From Acytostelium subglobosum LB1 (taxonomy: Eukaryota > Evosea > Eumycetozoa > Acytosteliales > Acytosteliaceae): 64,000 nucleotides of DNA. The notes under the pieces were generated by a model. It worked only from the letters and a program-made list of their open reading frames with translations, searched no databases and was not told the origin of the DNA. The translations under genes and the position numbers were made by a program. Within the stretch, counting starts at the first letter, position 1. Each line of letters begins with the position of its first letter. Positions 32,151-44,411 of the stretch are shown here, piece after piece. The stretch spans positions 1,056,612-1,120,611 of the forward strand of contig NW_012236532.1 in NCBI RefSeq assembly GCF_000787575.1, read 5' to 3'.

Positions 32151-35100
32151 TCAGTTCATTTCTTGAAGTTTGCTGGACATTGCCACCTTCATTTCTTTGT
32201 TCTTCTTGTTGCGCTTGACAAGGAGTACGATGATGACGACGGCTGCAATGAGGACCGCGCCACCAATGGACGCGATGGTGGCAATTAGCCACACCTTTTC
32301 AGTTTGGACACCACATGATCCTCCCTTTTGCGAGTCGATCAACACCGAGAAGTCTGGATCAATGATGCAGCGACGACATTGCGGCAGGTTGAGTCCAATG
32401 AATGACAGTGTGGACGTGACGTTGATCACCTCGTTGAGAGAGCTGCTTGGACGTCCGTCGGCCATGGCGAACGGCAGGAAGCGGCCAAAGAACACCACGC
32501 CGTCCTTGACTACCTTGAGGTACCTAAAGTCCGAATCGTTGTCCGTGATGTAGCCGGCCTGCTGCGTCTGGCCGCAGTGATCGATCTGCACGCCACTCGA
32601 GTCGGTCATCATCACGACGCGCAGCGTGTTGAGCGTTGACGCGTACGCCCAGCCCAGCACCTCGATCGTCATCTTTAACGAGTTGGGTGGGTACTTGTAC
32701 GTCTGGCCAGCAAAGGGCACTGTTCGCTCTTCTGTCGACGACTCAAGCAGCACGACCACCAGCAGCGAGTCATTGCGCGATGCGTTGGCCGTCGTGATGT
32801 TGACATTGAGCTCGTAGCGATATGTTGTAAGCGAGCCATTGATCGAAGTGTTGAACTGCCAACCAGACGTGACGAGCTCGTTGATCACGGTACGCGATGC
32901 ATCCAATTCTTGAATGCTGGCAATGTTGAAGTTGAAGCTCGATGAGTTGGACAATATCGTTGAACCTGGTGATGTTGGATTAGGCTGGATCGTAATATTC
33001 GATTGAAGCAAGTCATTACACAAGTCGCCAGCATATCCAGTGAAGCACTCACATGCTCCATTAATACATGATCCATTTCCAGAGCAATATGGTAGTGATC
33101 CACACAAGTTGGGAGGGTCTGTTGCGTTGACTACATTGACATTGATTGATTGATTGATTGAGTTAGTAGATGTGTGAGGGGTGGAATGATTCCAGAGGGG
33201 TACTTACCAACACGCAACTTGTTGGTGGAATATTTGAATCCATTGATTGTTACATTGATCCTGCAGGGACCTGGATCAAGCTTGCCATTGACATTGCAAA
33301 GAATCCATGTTCCGTTGTAGCCTTTGACTGTACATGGACTTTGGTTGATGGACACCTTCACTCCAGGTTTTGGCACACCATAGTTTCCAAACAGATTGAT
33401 ATCGCCACCATTTGTAGTCAAGTCTGGTGAAGAATCAACACTTGATGTAACTGATTCATGTGTGTGGTGAGTTTGAGTCCTGAGTTTGAATATTGAGTTT
33501 GAGTTTTGAGTTTTGATTTTTGATACATACCATAAAGGTTGATCACACCAAGGAGGGACTTTAGTGGACTGTTTACTGTTACAAGGGCTGGACTGGACCA
33601 TGTTGCTGTATGATTGAGTACCTTGCATTCGAGGTAGGATGAAGTGATGACGATATCAACACAAGGGGAGTTGGCACCAAATGTTACATTGTAATATGAC
33701 TCTGGCAGATTAAAATCACCAGACAATGTTAATATTCCTATACCAAATACAAACTCTCCATATGAGTAATAGTCATCAAAGAATGTGGCTGGTATGTGAG
33801 TAAGAGTCTGTTAGTAATTGATTGGTTGGTCAATTTGTTGATTGAATGATTGGGATATGACTCACCATCAGTCATCCATGTGATCTGTTTGTTGTAACCC
33901 TTGGACTTTGAGAATGATATAGTTGTAGTTCCAGACTGATTAGATGGAGTGAATCTATAATTGATTGATTGATTGATTAGTTCCAGTTGCTCACTCAATC
34001 CACTCATTCAATCAAACATGGACTTACTCGAATAGAGTGTTGGGAATGATCATTGTTAGATTGTCAGAGGTATCCAATCCATATCCAAGGTTGGTACCAG
34101 AGATCTGGATGGGATCAAAGTCCCTAACAAAATAGAGGGTTTGGTTGAGTGAGACATCTAGTGTGTTTGGCATGTCAAAGTTAGTGCCTCCCCATCCATG
34201 ACGAGGTTGTTTGTATACATACTGCAAGTAAAACTAACATCTGGTTTAGTTTGTGTTGGTAGTCTATTGCTGGTTTGACCCCAATAGCACTTGAGGCAAT
34301 CGGGTACAGTGGTTATGGCAGTGTTCAAAGCACTAAAGTATGACAATTGACATACTGATTGTGGTAGTGGATCACGAACCAATGCATTATCATCAACAGA
34401 TAGCTTTGATACCAATGATCCATAATCATACAATACTCCATTAATATTATTCTTGTCCAAATATCTAGAGTTGGCGAGGTATTGAGCGAGTCAGTGAGTG
34501 GCGACCATCGATTTCCAAACTGATTGATAGATTGATACCCACAATGTTGATGAAGGAGCAAGCCATTTCTTTGGAGGGAAAGAAGTCAAACCACAAGTGT
34601 TGAGTGATCTGTGGATAAGGAGGTGATTGGTTAGTGGATGTGATTGATGACAGGCTGTTTTCAAACATACAGTTGGTTGAGTGGTGGGAAATCAGTTGGC
34701 ATGGTAACTGCTACGAATGACCTGGTGATGGGGAGGAGAGATGTTAAAATGACTTTCCATCGATGTCCACATTGATTGATCAACAACATACACTGAGTTT
34801 AAATTAACAAACTTGGTGAGGTTTGCTGGACTTACTACAGCATTCCTGACACTCCTGTAAGGATGGAATGATTGATGTATTGATTGATTGATTGAATAAA
34901 TGAGTAAGTGGACAGTTATATTGGTCAATGATCAATCATTTTGGAAACTTACAAAGATCTTAGATAAACGGTGGCTGGCGAGATGCTTAAGGCCGATGTG
35001 GCATTCATTGAGTCAAGGAACACACTATAGATATTATTGATTGAATGAAGGAGTGAGTAGGTGAGTGAGTGATTAAGTTATGGAGTGAATGAAGGATGTG

Positions 35101-36345
35101 CATACTTTTCAATCCAGTTGTTGGCAACATTCAAAGTTATGGCCTTGTGTGTTGAGATTTGGCTATTTCCATGTGTAGGGGCGGAGGTTGGAGGAGAAAG
35201 AGGTTAGTGTACCATACAACATGGATGGATATATATCCAATATCAACAACTATAACTTACATTGATAAAATATTGGGGAAGGTTAATGAATTACATGAAA
35301 GAGTTGTCGTGGATGTGTCTGCTGGGTATTCCAAAATACTAGTTAGGTGATTGGGAGGGAGAGAGAGTTGTTAGATTATTATTGTCGACTGGTCTAACTT
35401 GGACTACATACATCCTGTGGATGGAAGAGTATGATGACAATGGAAATGACACGCTGTTGGCAGGATTGGCAAAGGTAATACCAGTAACTGTCAATTCATA
35501 CAAGCTTGGGAATTTGATTGGCAGATTCGATCCCAATTGGAGATTGGTTAAAGTGCTATAATTTAATTCCAATGCCAATGGTTAATTATTGAGGTCGAAT
35601 TTGATTGATTGATTGAATCACATACAGATAGGCTAAAGTGCTGTTAAGGTACTTGGGCCAAGAAGGGTCAACGACCATGATCTGGGATGGTCCAGTAATC
35701 CTTGAGTGAAGAATAAGTTGGAGTTAATTGAATGATCATTATGGAGTTATCTTGGAATACATACTCGAGTGATCGTAACTTGGAATTTATAATATTGTCA
35801 AGCAAGTCAATAATTTGAATGGATTGGTTCTTTGCTGCATAGTTTGTAGTGCGAATGGTCAAATAGGCCATATTTGGAAACTGCAGTGCTGTTAAACTCT
35901 GGTCAGGAAAACCTTGGTCCTGAGAGGCGGATCCAGCATCAGTAATATTACTGTGAGTCACATGATTGATCGATTGATTGTTAGACTATATTATATTTTT
36001 GATTGATTGATATGATTGATAATTTACATTGATGACACAGTATATCGGGTGTTTGAGACGGTGCATTCTAGTTTGTTCTTGGAGCCAAGTGCTATGATAT
36101 TACATGTCGCTGGTGTGGCATATCCATCCCAATCGAGTTGGTATTGTGAGATAAGCCACCTGATTGCTGTGACTATTGGGATGGGGTGGTCGAATTAGTA
36201 AATCATGCGATCACATGATCAATCATTAAATCAATTGAGCAAAGTACATACGCTCACTGCTGGTCAATGGATTAATGGCATTGGTCGAAGAAAGTCCAAA
36301 GGCAAATAATAGTGCCAATGTGGCAATGAGGAAGTTATATCTCAT
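32151..36345 (-). CDS. Second ComC-like type I membrane receptor
   Basis: Exon 1 (36252-36345, 94 bp, ending at phase 1) encodes a signal peptide (FLIATLALLFAFGLSSTNA) and matches the paralogue's first exon in length and phase. Exon 2 reads IRWLISQYQLDW, against ALEWFIWQYQLDW in the paralogue. Small exons carry leucine-rich repeats, followed by IPT/TIG-like exons (for example 33208-33423: TTNGGDINLFGNYG). The last exon, 32151-33130, has an EGF domain (CGSLPYCSGNGSCINGACEC), the ComC-type domain (KYPPNSLKMTIEVLGWAY), a transmembrane helix (ATIASIGGAVLIAAVVIIVL) and a Lys/Asn tail. It probably acts at the cell surface in recognition or signalling during multicellular development, by analogy with ComC and Tgr proteins. 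Exon borders in the LRR part are approximate; about fifteen exons in total. Confidence 0.8.
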
Positions 36346-37932
36346 TTGCAGATATATGTGCAGGTGTCGGTGTGAGTGAGTTGGTATGGTCGAACAATTG
36401 TTAAGATGGAAAGGAATAAGGAAAGGAAGAAGGAAGATTGTTTGATTGGCACTTCTTTGTGTGTGTATGAATTGGAATGGATTGGATTGGATTGAAAGAG
36501 TGAGGAGTGAGCCAAGCAGGTAGGTAGGTTGGTAGGAGTTTGAACTCAAAGTAACAACAACAAAGGATAAAACACGCCAACAAGTCGCATCAACACTGAC
36601 TGGTCCAATGCAAGACAATGCAAGGTCATGCGAATAACACGGGATGGCCGGCTCCATGGGAACAACAACAACAGCCCTTGTTGGAACACTCTCTGAGATC
36701 ATCAACAGCAACTAACATAAGTTCCCATGGACGTGAGTTGTGTGCCCGTTGATATGTGTGTACCCGTCAATATGTTTGGATGAGTGTGGTGTGGGCATTA
36801 TGGCAGTGATGGGCATGCTTCAGCGATAAGGTGTTCGTGTCAGCCCCATAAACATCAATCCATAAAGGCCTTTTAAGTGCCGGTTGTATCTGTTTGATTG
36901 TTTTGTTTGACCTTGTGTGTCAGTTTATGAGTGTGGCCGACCCTTTTGCTTGATTCACTGAACATGTTGGTCGATCCACACACACTCATCAATGCTCGTG
37001 GTTCGCTTTGATGGATTGATCAAATTCTCGGGGTTACAGTGACGCAAAGGTGATATTGAAAAGGTCAATGGTTGGCATGCGTGTGGTCACGTGGGCTTCA
37101 AAGATCAACTCAATACATACATCTCCAGATCCATCAATCTATCCATCATGATTCATGAATGAGCATGCATTAATGAGAATCTAAGTCTAAATGTGGACCA
37201 CACACATTCAACCATGAAATACAAGAGCCGCGACTCGCTGACCAACCAACAGGTTCGTGTATGGATATGGTCCAAGGTCAGGAAAGGCTACTGGTAGGGC
37301 AGGGGCGAGCGTCCCATCCAAACTGGGAACACACTCACATGGCCACATTTAGGGCGAGCAAAGTCGTCTCGCGCAGGAGGTCGATTCACTCATCGGCAAT
37401 TGGGACTTGGCAGCAAATGTCCAAACTGGGAGGGCATGATGATGTTTCCGACATGACGGCAACGTTTCGTACATCGATGGAAGGATAGGAAGCATGTGGA
37501 CATGTCATGTGAGGATATGTAAGGCAAGGCATGTCATGGCCTTTGACCTGGTACGAAGTTATGTACACTTGGACATAGCCAAAGATGGCCATGTCGGACT
37601 TGCAACATTGGTTTATGGGAATAACATGATGGAACGAGGCCGCAAAGGCGTGAGATAATGAGTAGTAAGTATGTTGCGGCCTCGGCTTGCGAGGTCTATG
37701 GATGGGCCGGTGGTCGGGAACAACAAGATCATGTTGTTCTTCTTACTTCTGGGCGCTTTGGATCTGAGTAGCAGCCTTTGACAAAAGGTTATCTTGTGTT
37801 CCTTGGGCTGTTCATTCATTCATTCATTCATTATTGATTCATTCATAGATTCATTGGGCATAGAATGTTTGATTGATTGATTGTTGATGGGGAGAGAGAG
37901 CATGGAGTTAGTAAGGTTGGACATCCCAGCGT
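36346..37932. other. Intergenic, about 1.6 kb
   Basis: Contains GATT repeats near 36470-36500 and several short open frames without family resemblance or codon bias. I see no RNA gene. It may hold the promoter of the ComC-like gene and the unresolved last exon of LZIC. Confidence 0.45.
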
Positions 37933-38721
37933 CTATACACACATCCCCGACCTAGGGACATTGACGCCAACAATCGAGCCAAGCACGATGCACACCACCC
38001 AGTCCAACATCAACATACCAATGCTTGAAGATGCCTTCTCAAAGTCAGCCATTGATCTTGTCTTGTGTTGCTCCAAAAAGCTCTCTTCCTCTGCCAACAA
38101 CTATGTATTGTTTGTTTGATTGATTGTTATAAGTACAATGAACATGCAAGGTCGTGATTGATTGAACGCAGAGAAGTGATCAAGCGAGTGACTTACAGTT
38201 GCACCTAGCTTCTTCAAGGCAACAAGAATCTCTATAGTCTGATCGATAAAGTCGTCCTTTGGTATTTTGCTAAGCTTGACATCTCTCTGTGAATGATGAA
38301 TGAATGATTGATTGAATGAATGAATGAATGAGTATATCGCGTCAATATCATCATCATCAACAACATCAATATGACATACCTGAAGGGTAGTAAGCTTGTT
38401 CCTCAGCTGGCCTTGATCGTTCTTGGCAAACAGCTTGATGACCTCTGGTGTCTTGAAGGCGTTGGAGACGGCGGCTTGAATGGCCAACTGAACGCTGCCC
38501 AGCTCAGACACCAATGTCATGTTGCCAGTCATCATCTTCTTGAGCGACAGCTCAAACTCCTTCATCTGCTCCAATGTGTCCTTCTTGCCCTCCTCATACT
38601 CCTCTGCCGAGAGATCAGATCTCATCTCCTCCAGATCCTGTAGTTGTGACAGCAGTCTGTTCAACTGCTCCTCAATATTAGCCTTTAGCTTTGATGTCTC
38701 TGTTTGACCTCTTGATGCCAT
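37933..38721 (-). CDS. lzic: LZIC orthologue (leucine zipper, beta-catenin-interacting domain)
   Basis: Exons 38380-38721, 38197-38286 and from 38100 join in phase 0. The start MASRGQTETSKLKANIEEQL closely matches animal LZIC ([20 protein letters not shown]). It continues with an acidic coiled coil, LKKMMTGNMTLVSELGSVQL and FKTPEVIKLFAK. The ICAT-like second part is DFIDQTIEILVALKKLGAT, LAEEESFLEQHKTRSMADFE. Animal LZIC is about 190 aa. Reading on from SSSIG gives a hydrophobic tail (MLMLDWVVCIVLGSIVG) unlike the family, ending at 37933. A donor (GGTATGTT) just after SSSI suggests that this tail is intron and that a short last exon was not found. Function in an amoeba is unknown; animal LZIC has been linked to Wnt and cell-cycle control. 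Confidence 0.85.
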
Positions 38722-39031
38722 CTCTGTTCTAGTATATTGTATATGTTTATATTTGTTGTTAATCAAATATGAAAGAATTGTGTGATCGATCAGGTGTGGT
38801 GGGTCGTCATTGAGGACTCAAGGTCCATGGAAAAATCAGGATGGATGGTTTGAATGGGTCTTTGTTTCTTGATGAAGTTCGTCCCATCAATCCCCCAATC
38901 AAACAGGAATGATTCCACCCCCCAAGCCTCACCCTAACCGGCCCTACATGGATAAAATAACTTACATTCATGAAGATTGTTTATTACTACAATAACTCAA
39001 TCAGTATTCCTTCACTTAATGTGCATTAAAG
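38722..39031. other. Intergenic
   Basis: 310 bp with one GGAATGATTCC palindrome at 38906-38916; otherwise nothing noted. Confidence 0.5.
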
Positions 39032-39796
39032 TTAGGCTGTGCCGTTGACTTTGTTGGCAATGTCACCCAAGAGATTGACAAACTCGACAGGTTTCTCGAG
39101 ATGCGGGCAATGTGTACATTCGATGGACAGGAATTCAAAGTTGTTGTCTCTGGCATTCTTCTTGGCAACTTCTAGTAGTGGATAGGCATCCCAAGTGGTG
39201 GTACACTCAATGTAGAACTTCTTGGCTACGGCATTGTATCCACCATTCTTGTAGTGTACGGGCTCGAGTAGTGTGAACAGTGGATGTGGCGTGCACATGG
39301 CCTCTGCGTAGCTGACGATGACCTTGTCTGTGAGGCCAAAGAAGAAGATGCCAGGGAATGGAAGCAGACAGCCTGCTGGGGAGTAGGCATTGGCCTTGTC
39401 GATGAACTGTTGTTTGAACTCGGGCGGGATCAGGTCGGTGCAGGACTGGCCCTCCACGCAGACCCACGAGTCGATGAACACTAGTGTCTTGATCCTGCTG
39501 GCGCATTGATCGGCAACACCACTGATCACAACCCCACCATAGCTGTGACCAAGTAATGTGATATCCTTCAGATCGTTGGTGGTAATGTAGTCAATGACAC
39601 TTTGAACGTGAACACTGAGGTTTGTATCACGTGTTGCTTGGGCATTGTATTCAGCACATCCTGGCAAAGTGATGGAATGCACCTTATGACCTCTGCGTTG
39701 TAGTAGGTTGGAGGCTAGATCCCAGCACCACTTTCCATTCCAACATCCATGAACAAATAAATATGTCTCACTTTTTGAGGTAGTATTAGACATCAT
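39032..39796 (-). CDS. Alpha/beta hydrolase, methylesterase-like
   Basis: Intronless, 254 aa. The fold is clear: YLFVHGCWNGKWCWDLASNL (oxyanion-hole HG), the nucleophile elbow LLGHSYGG (Ser about residue 84), and a late catalytic His in ECTHCPHLEKPVEFVNLLGD. Length and layout match the abhydrolase_6 group that includes plant methylesterases, hydroxynitrile lyases and bacterial EstC-like esterases. It probably hydrolyses a small ester in the cytosol; the substrate cannot be read from sequence. Met1 or Met2 could be the start. Confidence 0.88.
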   Translation of the reverse strand: MMSNTTSKSETYLFVHGCWNGKWCWDLASNLLQRRGHKVHSITLPGCAEYNAQATRDTNLSVHVQSVIDYITTNDLKDITLLGHSYGGVVISGVADQCASRIKTLVFIDSWVCVEGQSCTDLIPPEFKQQFIDKANAYSPAGCLLPFPGIFFFGLTDKVIVSYAEAMCTPHPLFTLLEPVHYKNGGYNAVAKKFYIECTTTWDAYPLLEVAKKNARDNNFEFLSIECTHCPHLEKPVEFVNLLGDIANKVNGTA

Positions 39797-40872
39797 TATA
39801 ATTTGTATGTATGATATGATGAAGATTCTTAATTAAACATGACAGGAGTGTCATGCTTAATTAAATTGTGTTGTATCGAACGGACGCTTGCGCATGTGTG
39901 ATGTGCTTGAGGTGCCCCCACAAACAACACAAAAGGCCCAAAGTGGAGGCCTAACGTATTTTAATTAAAAACATGGCCTATCATCCATTGGGATGAATCC
40001 AGATAGCTTTTACTCATTGGATGAACATTTATGACATTGAAACGCTATTTTGAGAGTAATGTTCTGAACATTTGTTGGTATTGTTGTTGATTATTATTAC
40101 ATTATAAAGATTTTTACAAGTTGTGTATCTTGTTTTATATATATTTATATTAATCAGTCAGATGACCATATTGGTAAATCGATGATGAAATGCAAAAAGA
40201 TATTATTGTTGTTGCAAAAGAGTGATCCAATGCCGAAACCAAAAACAAGACCACTTTCATAACAAACGGTATTAGTAAGTCAGTCACTTTATGTAGATTA
40301 TCTGTTTAGCCTTATGTAAGTAATATATATATTATGATGTGTTTGTGTGTGTATGTTTGAACAAACAAAGAATAAGCAAACAACAATAATAACAACAATG
40401 TTGATATGACGCAAACGTTAGTTCAACTTCTTTCTACAAAACAATCTTGATATAATATTGTGTGTGTGTTTGTTGGTGTGAAGGGTTGTTTGGTTGTTGC
40501 TGTTGTGGATGACAACTGTTTTGGTTGGTGGTTCATTCTATTCTCCTGTGTTCCATTTCCAACTCCCTTCACACACTTGTCGCGCACACGACTAACATTC
40601 ACTCAACACACTCTTCTCTCTCTCTCAACCACTCTATCTATCTCTTTCAATCCAATCCATCCATAATCCTATCTATCTCTTTTAATCGTTTAAACACATA
40701 TATATACATACAATCACATATAATATAAAACATAATATATTATCTTAATTGTTTATATATTAACATTGTATTATAAAACAAACAAACAAACAAACAAACT
40801 TCAACAACTACACAAACAACAGACAGACAGACAGAGCAGCAGAAGAAGAAGAAGTAGTATTAATACTAAGGG
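39797..40872. other. Intergenic, long AT-rich 5' flank of sphingosine kinase
   Basis: About 1.1 kb with TATATA, CAAA and CAGA repeats close to the start codon and TTG runs further up. No gene is supported. The long pyrimidine-rich stretch 40600-40700 may be part of the promoter or 5' UTR. Confidence 0.45.
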
Positions 40873-42687
40873 ATGGAAGATATACAATTCGAAACAGCTG
40901 GTAGTAATGCCGACTGGATAAAGGAAGTGGACGAAATGAATACATTATTGGAGATCGACTTTACATTCAAGTCAAGACAGTTCACTCTGCTGCTAAAGCA
41001 AGCGGCACTTATATTCAAACAGAAGGAGCGTGCGAACTACTCAAAGTACTTGAACACCGAAACGATCACGGGCTTTGACGAGGCCTCCGAAGCTGCCTTC
41101 CCCAACCGCGTCATTCTGCACGCATGCATCAACGTCTCCACCGACAAGAACAAGGAGGTGCGTAAGCGCAAGGACTACTTGCTCGACTTTGAGTCACCAC
41201 TCGACTCCAAGAAGTTCACATCGGCCATCCAGCAGCATGTTCTCGATCGCATGCCTGGTGGCCCACCTCAGAACAGACGTGTCAGGGTCATCCTGAATCC
41301 AAAGAGTGGCAAGCGAATGGCCGAGACCATATACAAGAACATCGAGCAATTGCTCAAGAACGATGCCAAGATGTTTGTCAAGAAGACCACGACCAAAGGC
41401 CCTGACCACGCCAAGCAGATTGGATACAAGTTCAACTACGAAAAGTACGACACAATCGCCTTTATCAGTGGCGACGGATTGTTCCACGAGTTTATCAATG
41501 GTCTGCTGGCACGCGATGATTGGATGCAGGCCAAGAACATCAGATTATGTCTGATCCCCGCCGGCACAGGCAATGGTATCGCATGCTCGCTGGGCCTGGC
41601 CGACTCAATGTCGTCGGCTCTGGCATGTGTCCGCGGCTGTGCCAGACCTCTCGACATTTCAATCGTGCAACAGGGCGCTCAAAAGTGGGCCTCGATTCTA
41701 TCACTCACATGGGGACTCGTATCGGACGTGGACATTGAGTCTGAGCGATTCCGTGCACTTGGTCCCATCAGACTTCACCTTGGCGCCTTCCTTCGTATCA
41801 TGAACCTGCGAGTATACCAGGGCAAGATCAAGTATCTGCCCGCACTCGACCAGCCCAAGAGCGAGCTGAGCAAGATCCCCAAGTGTGGACCAACCTGCGA
41901 GATCTGCCGCAGTGTCGATAGTGCGCAGACCATCAACAACATTCTCTCCAACTCGACCGACAGCCTCAAGGGCAGCAACGGCATCTTGAAGGACAGCACA
42001 GGCATCAACCGCAGCGGACAGATACTCAAGGGCAGCTCGGACACACAATGGACTATTCAATCGTCGTCTGCCGATCTGACTGCATCATCACTCTCGTCGA
42101 GCACACCATCGCCGGCGTCACTTTCACAATCGATCAATGGCGACGACACAACAGCAGCCCCCGTCAAACCACTTAACCTCTCATCATCCACCTCATCGTC
42201 GCCACTGTCCTACTCGCAGTCGTCGGTGCCTTCGTCACCAAAGGTGGCCACACGCGAGATCGTTGTGCCCCAGCCAAAGGTGCCATCGGACAACCCATTG
42301 CAACAGTCGACGTTGAGCGAGGAGTGGAAGACAATCGAGGGCGACTTTATTGGATTCATTGCCAGCACCGTAACACATCTCTCATCTGACTTTATCGCCT
42401 CGCCATCCGCTCATTACTCGGACGGCTTCATCGAGATGGTCGTCATTAAGCACAGCCCCAAGATATCCAAGGCGGCATTGATATCGATCCTCACCGACGC
42501 CGAGACAGGCAAGCACATTCACAGTCCTTTCATTGATCTGTACAAGGTCAAGGCAATCATTCTAGAGCCAGGCCTTATCAACAAGAAAGAGGGCATTCTG
42601 GCAGTTGACGGCGAGAGGATCTCTTATGGCACAACATCAATGGAGTGTATTAGAGGTTGCATCAATCTGGTATGCAAGGACCGCTAA
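40873..42687 (+). CDS. sgkA: Sphingosine kinase
   Basis: Intronless, 604 aa. The diacylglycerol-kinase-type catalytic domain starts near residue 135 with VRVILNPKSGKRMAETIY. It continues with the nucleotide-binding SGDGLFHEFINGLL, LIPAGTGNGIACSLG (sphingosine-kinase signature) and WASILSLTWGLVSDVDIESE. A Ser-rich linker of about 110 residues interrupts the domain, followed by the C-terminal part (WKTIEGDFIGFIAS; LAVDGERISYGT). The enzyme makes sphingosine-1-phosphate from sphingosine and ATP at membranes. D. discoideum SgkA has similar length and layout; assignment to sgkA rather than a paralogue is by length. Confidence 0.92.
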   Translation: MEDIQFETAGSNADWIKEVDEMNTLLEIDFTFKSRQFTLLLKQAALIFKQKERANYSKYLNTETITGFDEASEAAFPNRVILHACINVSTDKNKEVRKRKDYLLDFESPLDSKKFTSAIQQHVLDRMPGGPPQNRRVRVILNPKSGKRMAETIYKNIEQLLKNDAKMFVKKTTTKGPDHAKQIGYKFNYEKYDTIAFISGDGLFHEFINGLLARDDWMQAKNIRLCLIPAGTGNGIACSLGLADSMSSALACVRGCARPLDISIVQQGAQKWASILSLTWGLVSDVDIESERFRALGPIRLHLGAFLRIMNLRVYQGKIKYLPALDQPKSELSKIPKCGPTCEICRSVDSAQTINNILSNSTDSLKGSNGILKDSTGINRSGQILKGSSDTQWTIQSSSADLTASSLSSSTPSPASLSQSINGDDTTAAPVKPLNLSSSTSSSPLSYSQSSVPSSPKVATREIVVPQPKVPSDNPLQQSTLSEEWKTIEGDFIGFIASTVTHLSSDFIASPSAHYSDGFIEMVVIKHSPKISKAALISILTDAETGKHIHSPFIDLYKVKAIILEPGLINKKEGILAVDGERISYGTTSMECIRGCINLVCKDR

Positions 42688-43143
42688 TCTTTCATCATCA
42701 ATAAGTACATATTCTTTCATTTCATTACAACAATCAAGCCTTGGCGAACCGACCACTGGGGCACACATCAAACCATTACTTGCTCGCTCGTTCCTATTGA
42801 GATAATGGTGATCAACCAATATCTCAATAATTATATATATAATACATCAATAAATTGATTTATGATCTCTGTCATGGTCATAGATCTTATGATCAAGATT
42901 TGTAAACGATCATCTGATTGGTATCGTGCGAGCCGCGGGGGATTGTGGGGGAGTGTATGTTAGTGATGCATTGGAGAAACACAACTTCAATTCTACTCAC
43001 CCGCAATCACATTAATTATTATGTGTTTGAAGAGTTCAAGTACTTGTTTGTGTGTTTGTTCATTTATTACATCCATCATTATTACTTTGTTATAAATATA
43101 CCTATATATATATATCTGGCGTAATCAATCAATACAATCAATC
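42688..43143. other. Intergenic
   Basis: 456 bp between two plus-strand genes, with AT-rich tracts (TATATATAT near 43100) just upstream of the SNIP1-like start. No gene is supported. Confidence 0.45.
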
Positions 43144-44332
43144 ATGATGTCTGATAATCATTTCAAACAGCAATCACCTCCTCCAGCTGCTGGAGGCAGA
43201 AGTAAGAGATGGGATCAAGACGATTCTGTTCAAACATATAATCAGGAAAAGGATGGCACTCGCGATCCCGCCCGAGACAGACATAGAGATAACAGAGATA
43301 ACAGAGACAGTAGAGATAATAGAGATAATAGAGATAATAGAGATAATAGATATAGGGATAGAGATAATAGAGATAATAGAGAGAGGCCAAGGGACAAGGA
43401 GAGAGAGGTAGAGAAGGATAAGAATGGTGGTGGTGGCCCTGTAAGAGATACAAGGGATAGAGATAATATAAAAGGTGGCGGCGCAACAGATAGAGATGTC
43501 AGAGGTAGTGGAGGTAGTAGAGACAGAAAGAGAGATAGCAGCGATGATAGGACAAGAGAGAGAGATGAGGATAATAAGAGACTTAGGGAGCTGCAGACCA
43601 TTGACAATGGAAGGAAGGACAGGAGACATCAGGACAGAGATGATGACGAAGGCGAATATGGCAAGAAGGACAATGGAAATGGCAATGGCAATGGCGAGAA
43701 GAAGGAGAGGAAGGAGAAGGAGAAGCCAGACTTCAAACCATCGGGCGTTCTAAAGACTGACCAGGTGGCAAGGACAAGCGATGGCAAGGTGATGAAGTGG
43801 CAGGAGCCTCCCGAGGCCAAGATCCCACACGACAATTGGATACTCTACCCATTCAAGGATGGCAAGTCACTCGATCCCTACTACCTACACAAGAAGAAGT
43901 CGTTCCTGATTGGTCGTGACAGAACCCTATGTGACATCCCATCTGAGCATCCCTCCTGCTCGTCCCAACATGCTGTAATCGTCCATCGTCTCGTCAGAAA
44001 GAAGAGCAACAATGATGACGATGACAGGAAACAACAAGTCATCAAGTAAGTATTCTTAGTCACGTGATCAATTTGGAATAACGTGATCGATCACCTGATC
44101 AATCAATAAGTCATGTGACTTACTAATATTTATGTTTCCAACTTTTAGACCATATATAATAGACTTGGACAGTACCAATGGAACTATATTGAACGATAAG
44201 AAGATAGAGACATGTGTCTTTGTTGAGCTACGCTCAAAGGATCACATCAGATTTGCATCCAGTACCAGAGAATATGTACTGATTCAAGAGGAGGACTTTG
44301 ATGACGATGACGACGATTCATCAGATGATTGA
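43144..44332 (+). CDS. SNIP1-like FHA-domain protein
   Basis: Exon 1 is 43144-44045 and exon 2 is 44149-44332; 361 aa. The first 190 residues are Arg/Asp-rich with DNRDNR repeats, a splicing-factor-like low-complexity region. Then comes the SNIP1/DDL signature KPSGVLKTDQVARTSDGKVM, a conserved WILYPFKDGK, and an FHA domain with the phosphothreonine-binding loop (FLIGRD, SEHPSCSSQHAVI) completed in exon 2 by IIDLDSTNGTILND. An acidic tail ends the protein. SNIP1 and its plant and yeast relatives (DAWDLE, Pml1) act in the nucleus in pre-mRNA retention and splicing and in small-RNA biogenesis. Confidence 0.9.
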
Positions 44333-44411
44333 AACAAATGTAATAAATAAACAACATCACACCAATCAATCAATCAAAGGATATGGATATATATAAGTTC
44401 TATATATTTAA

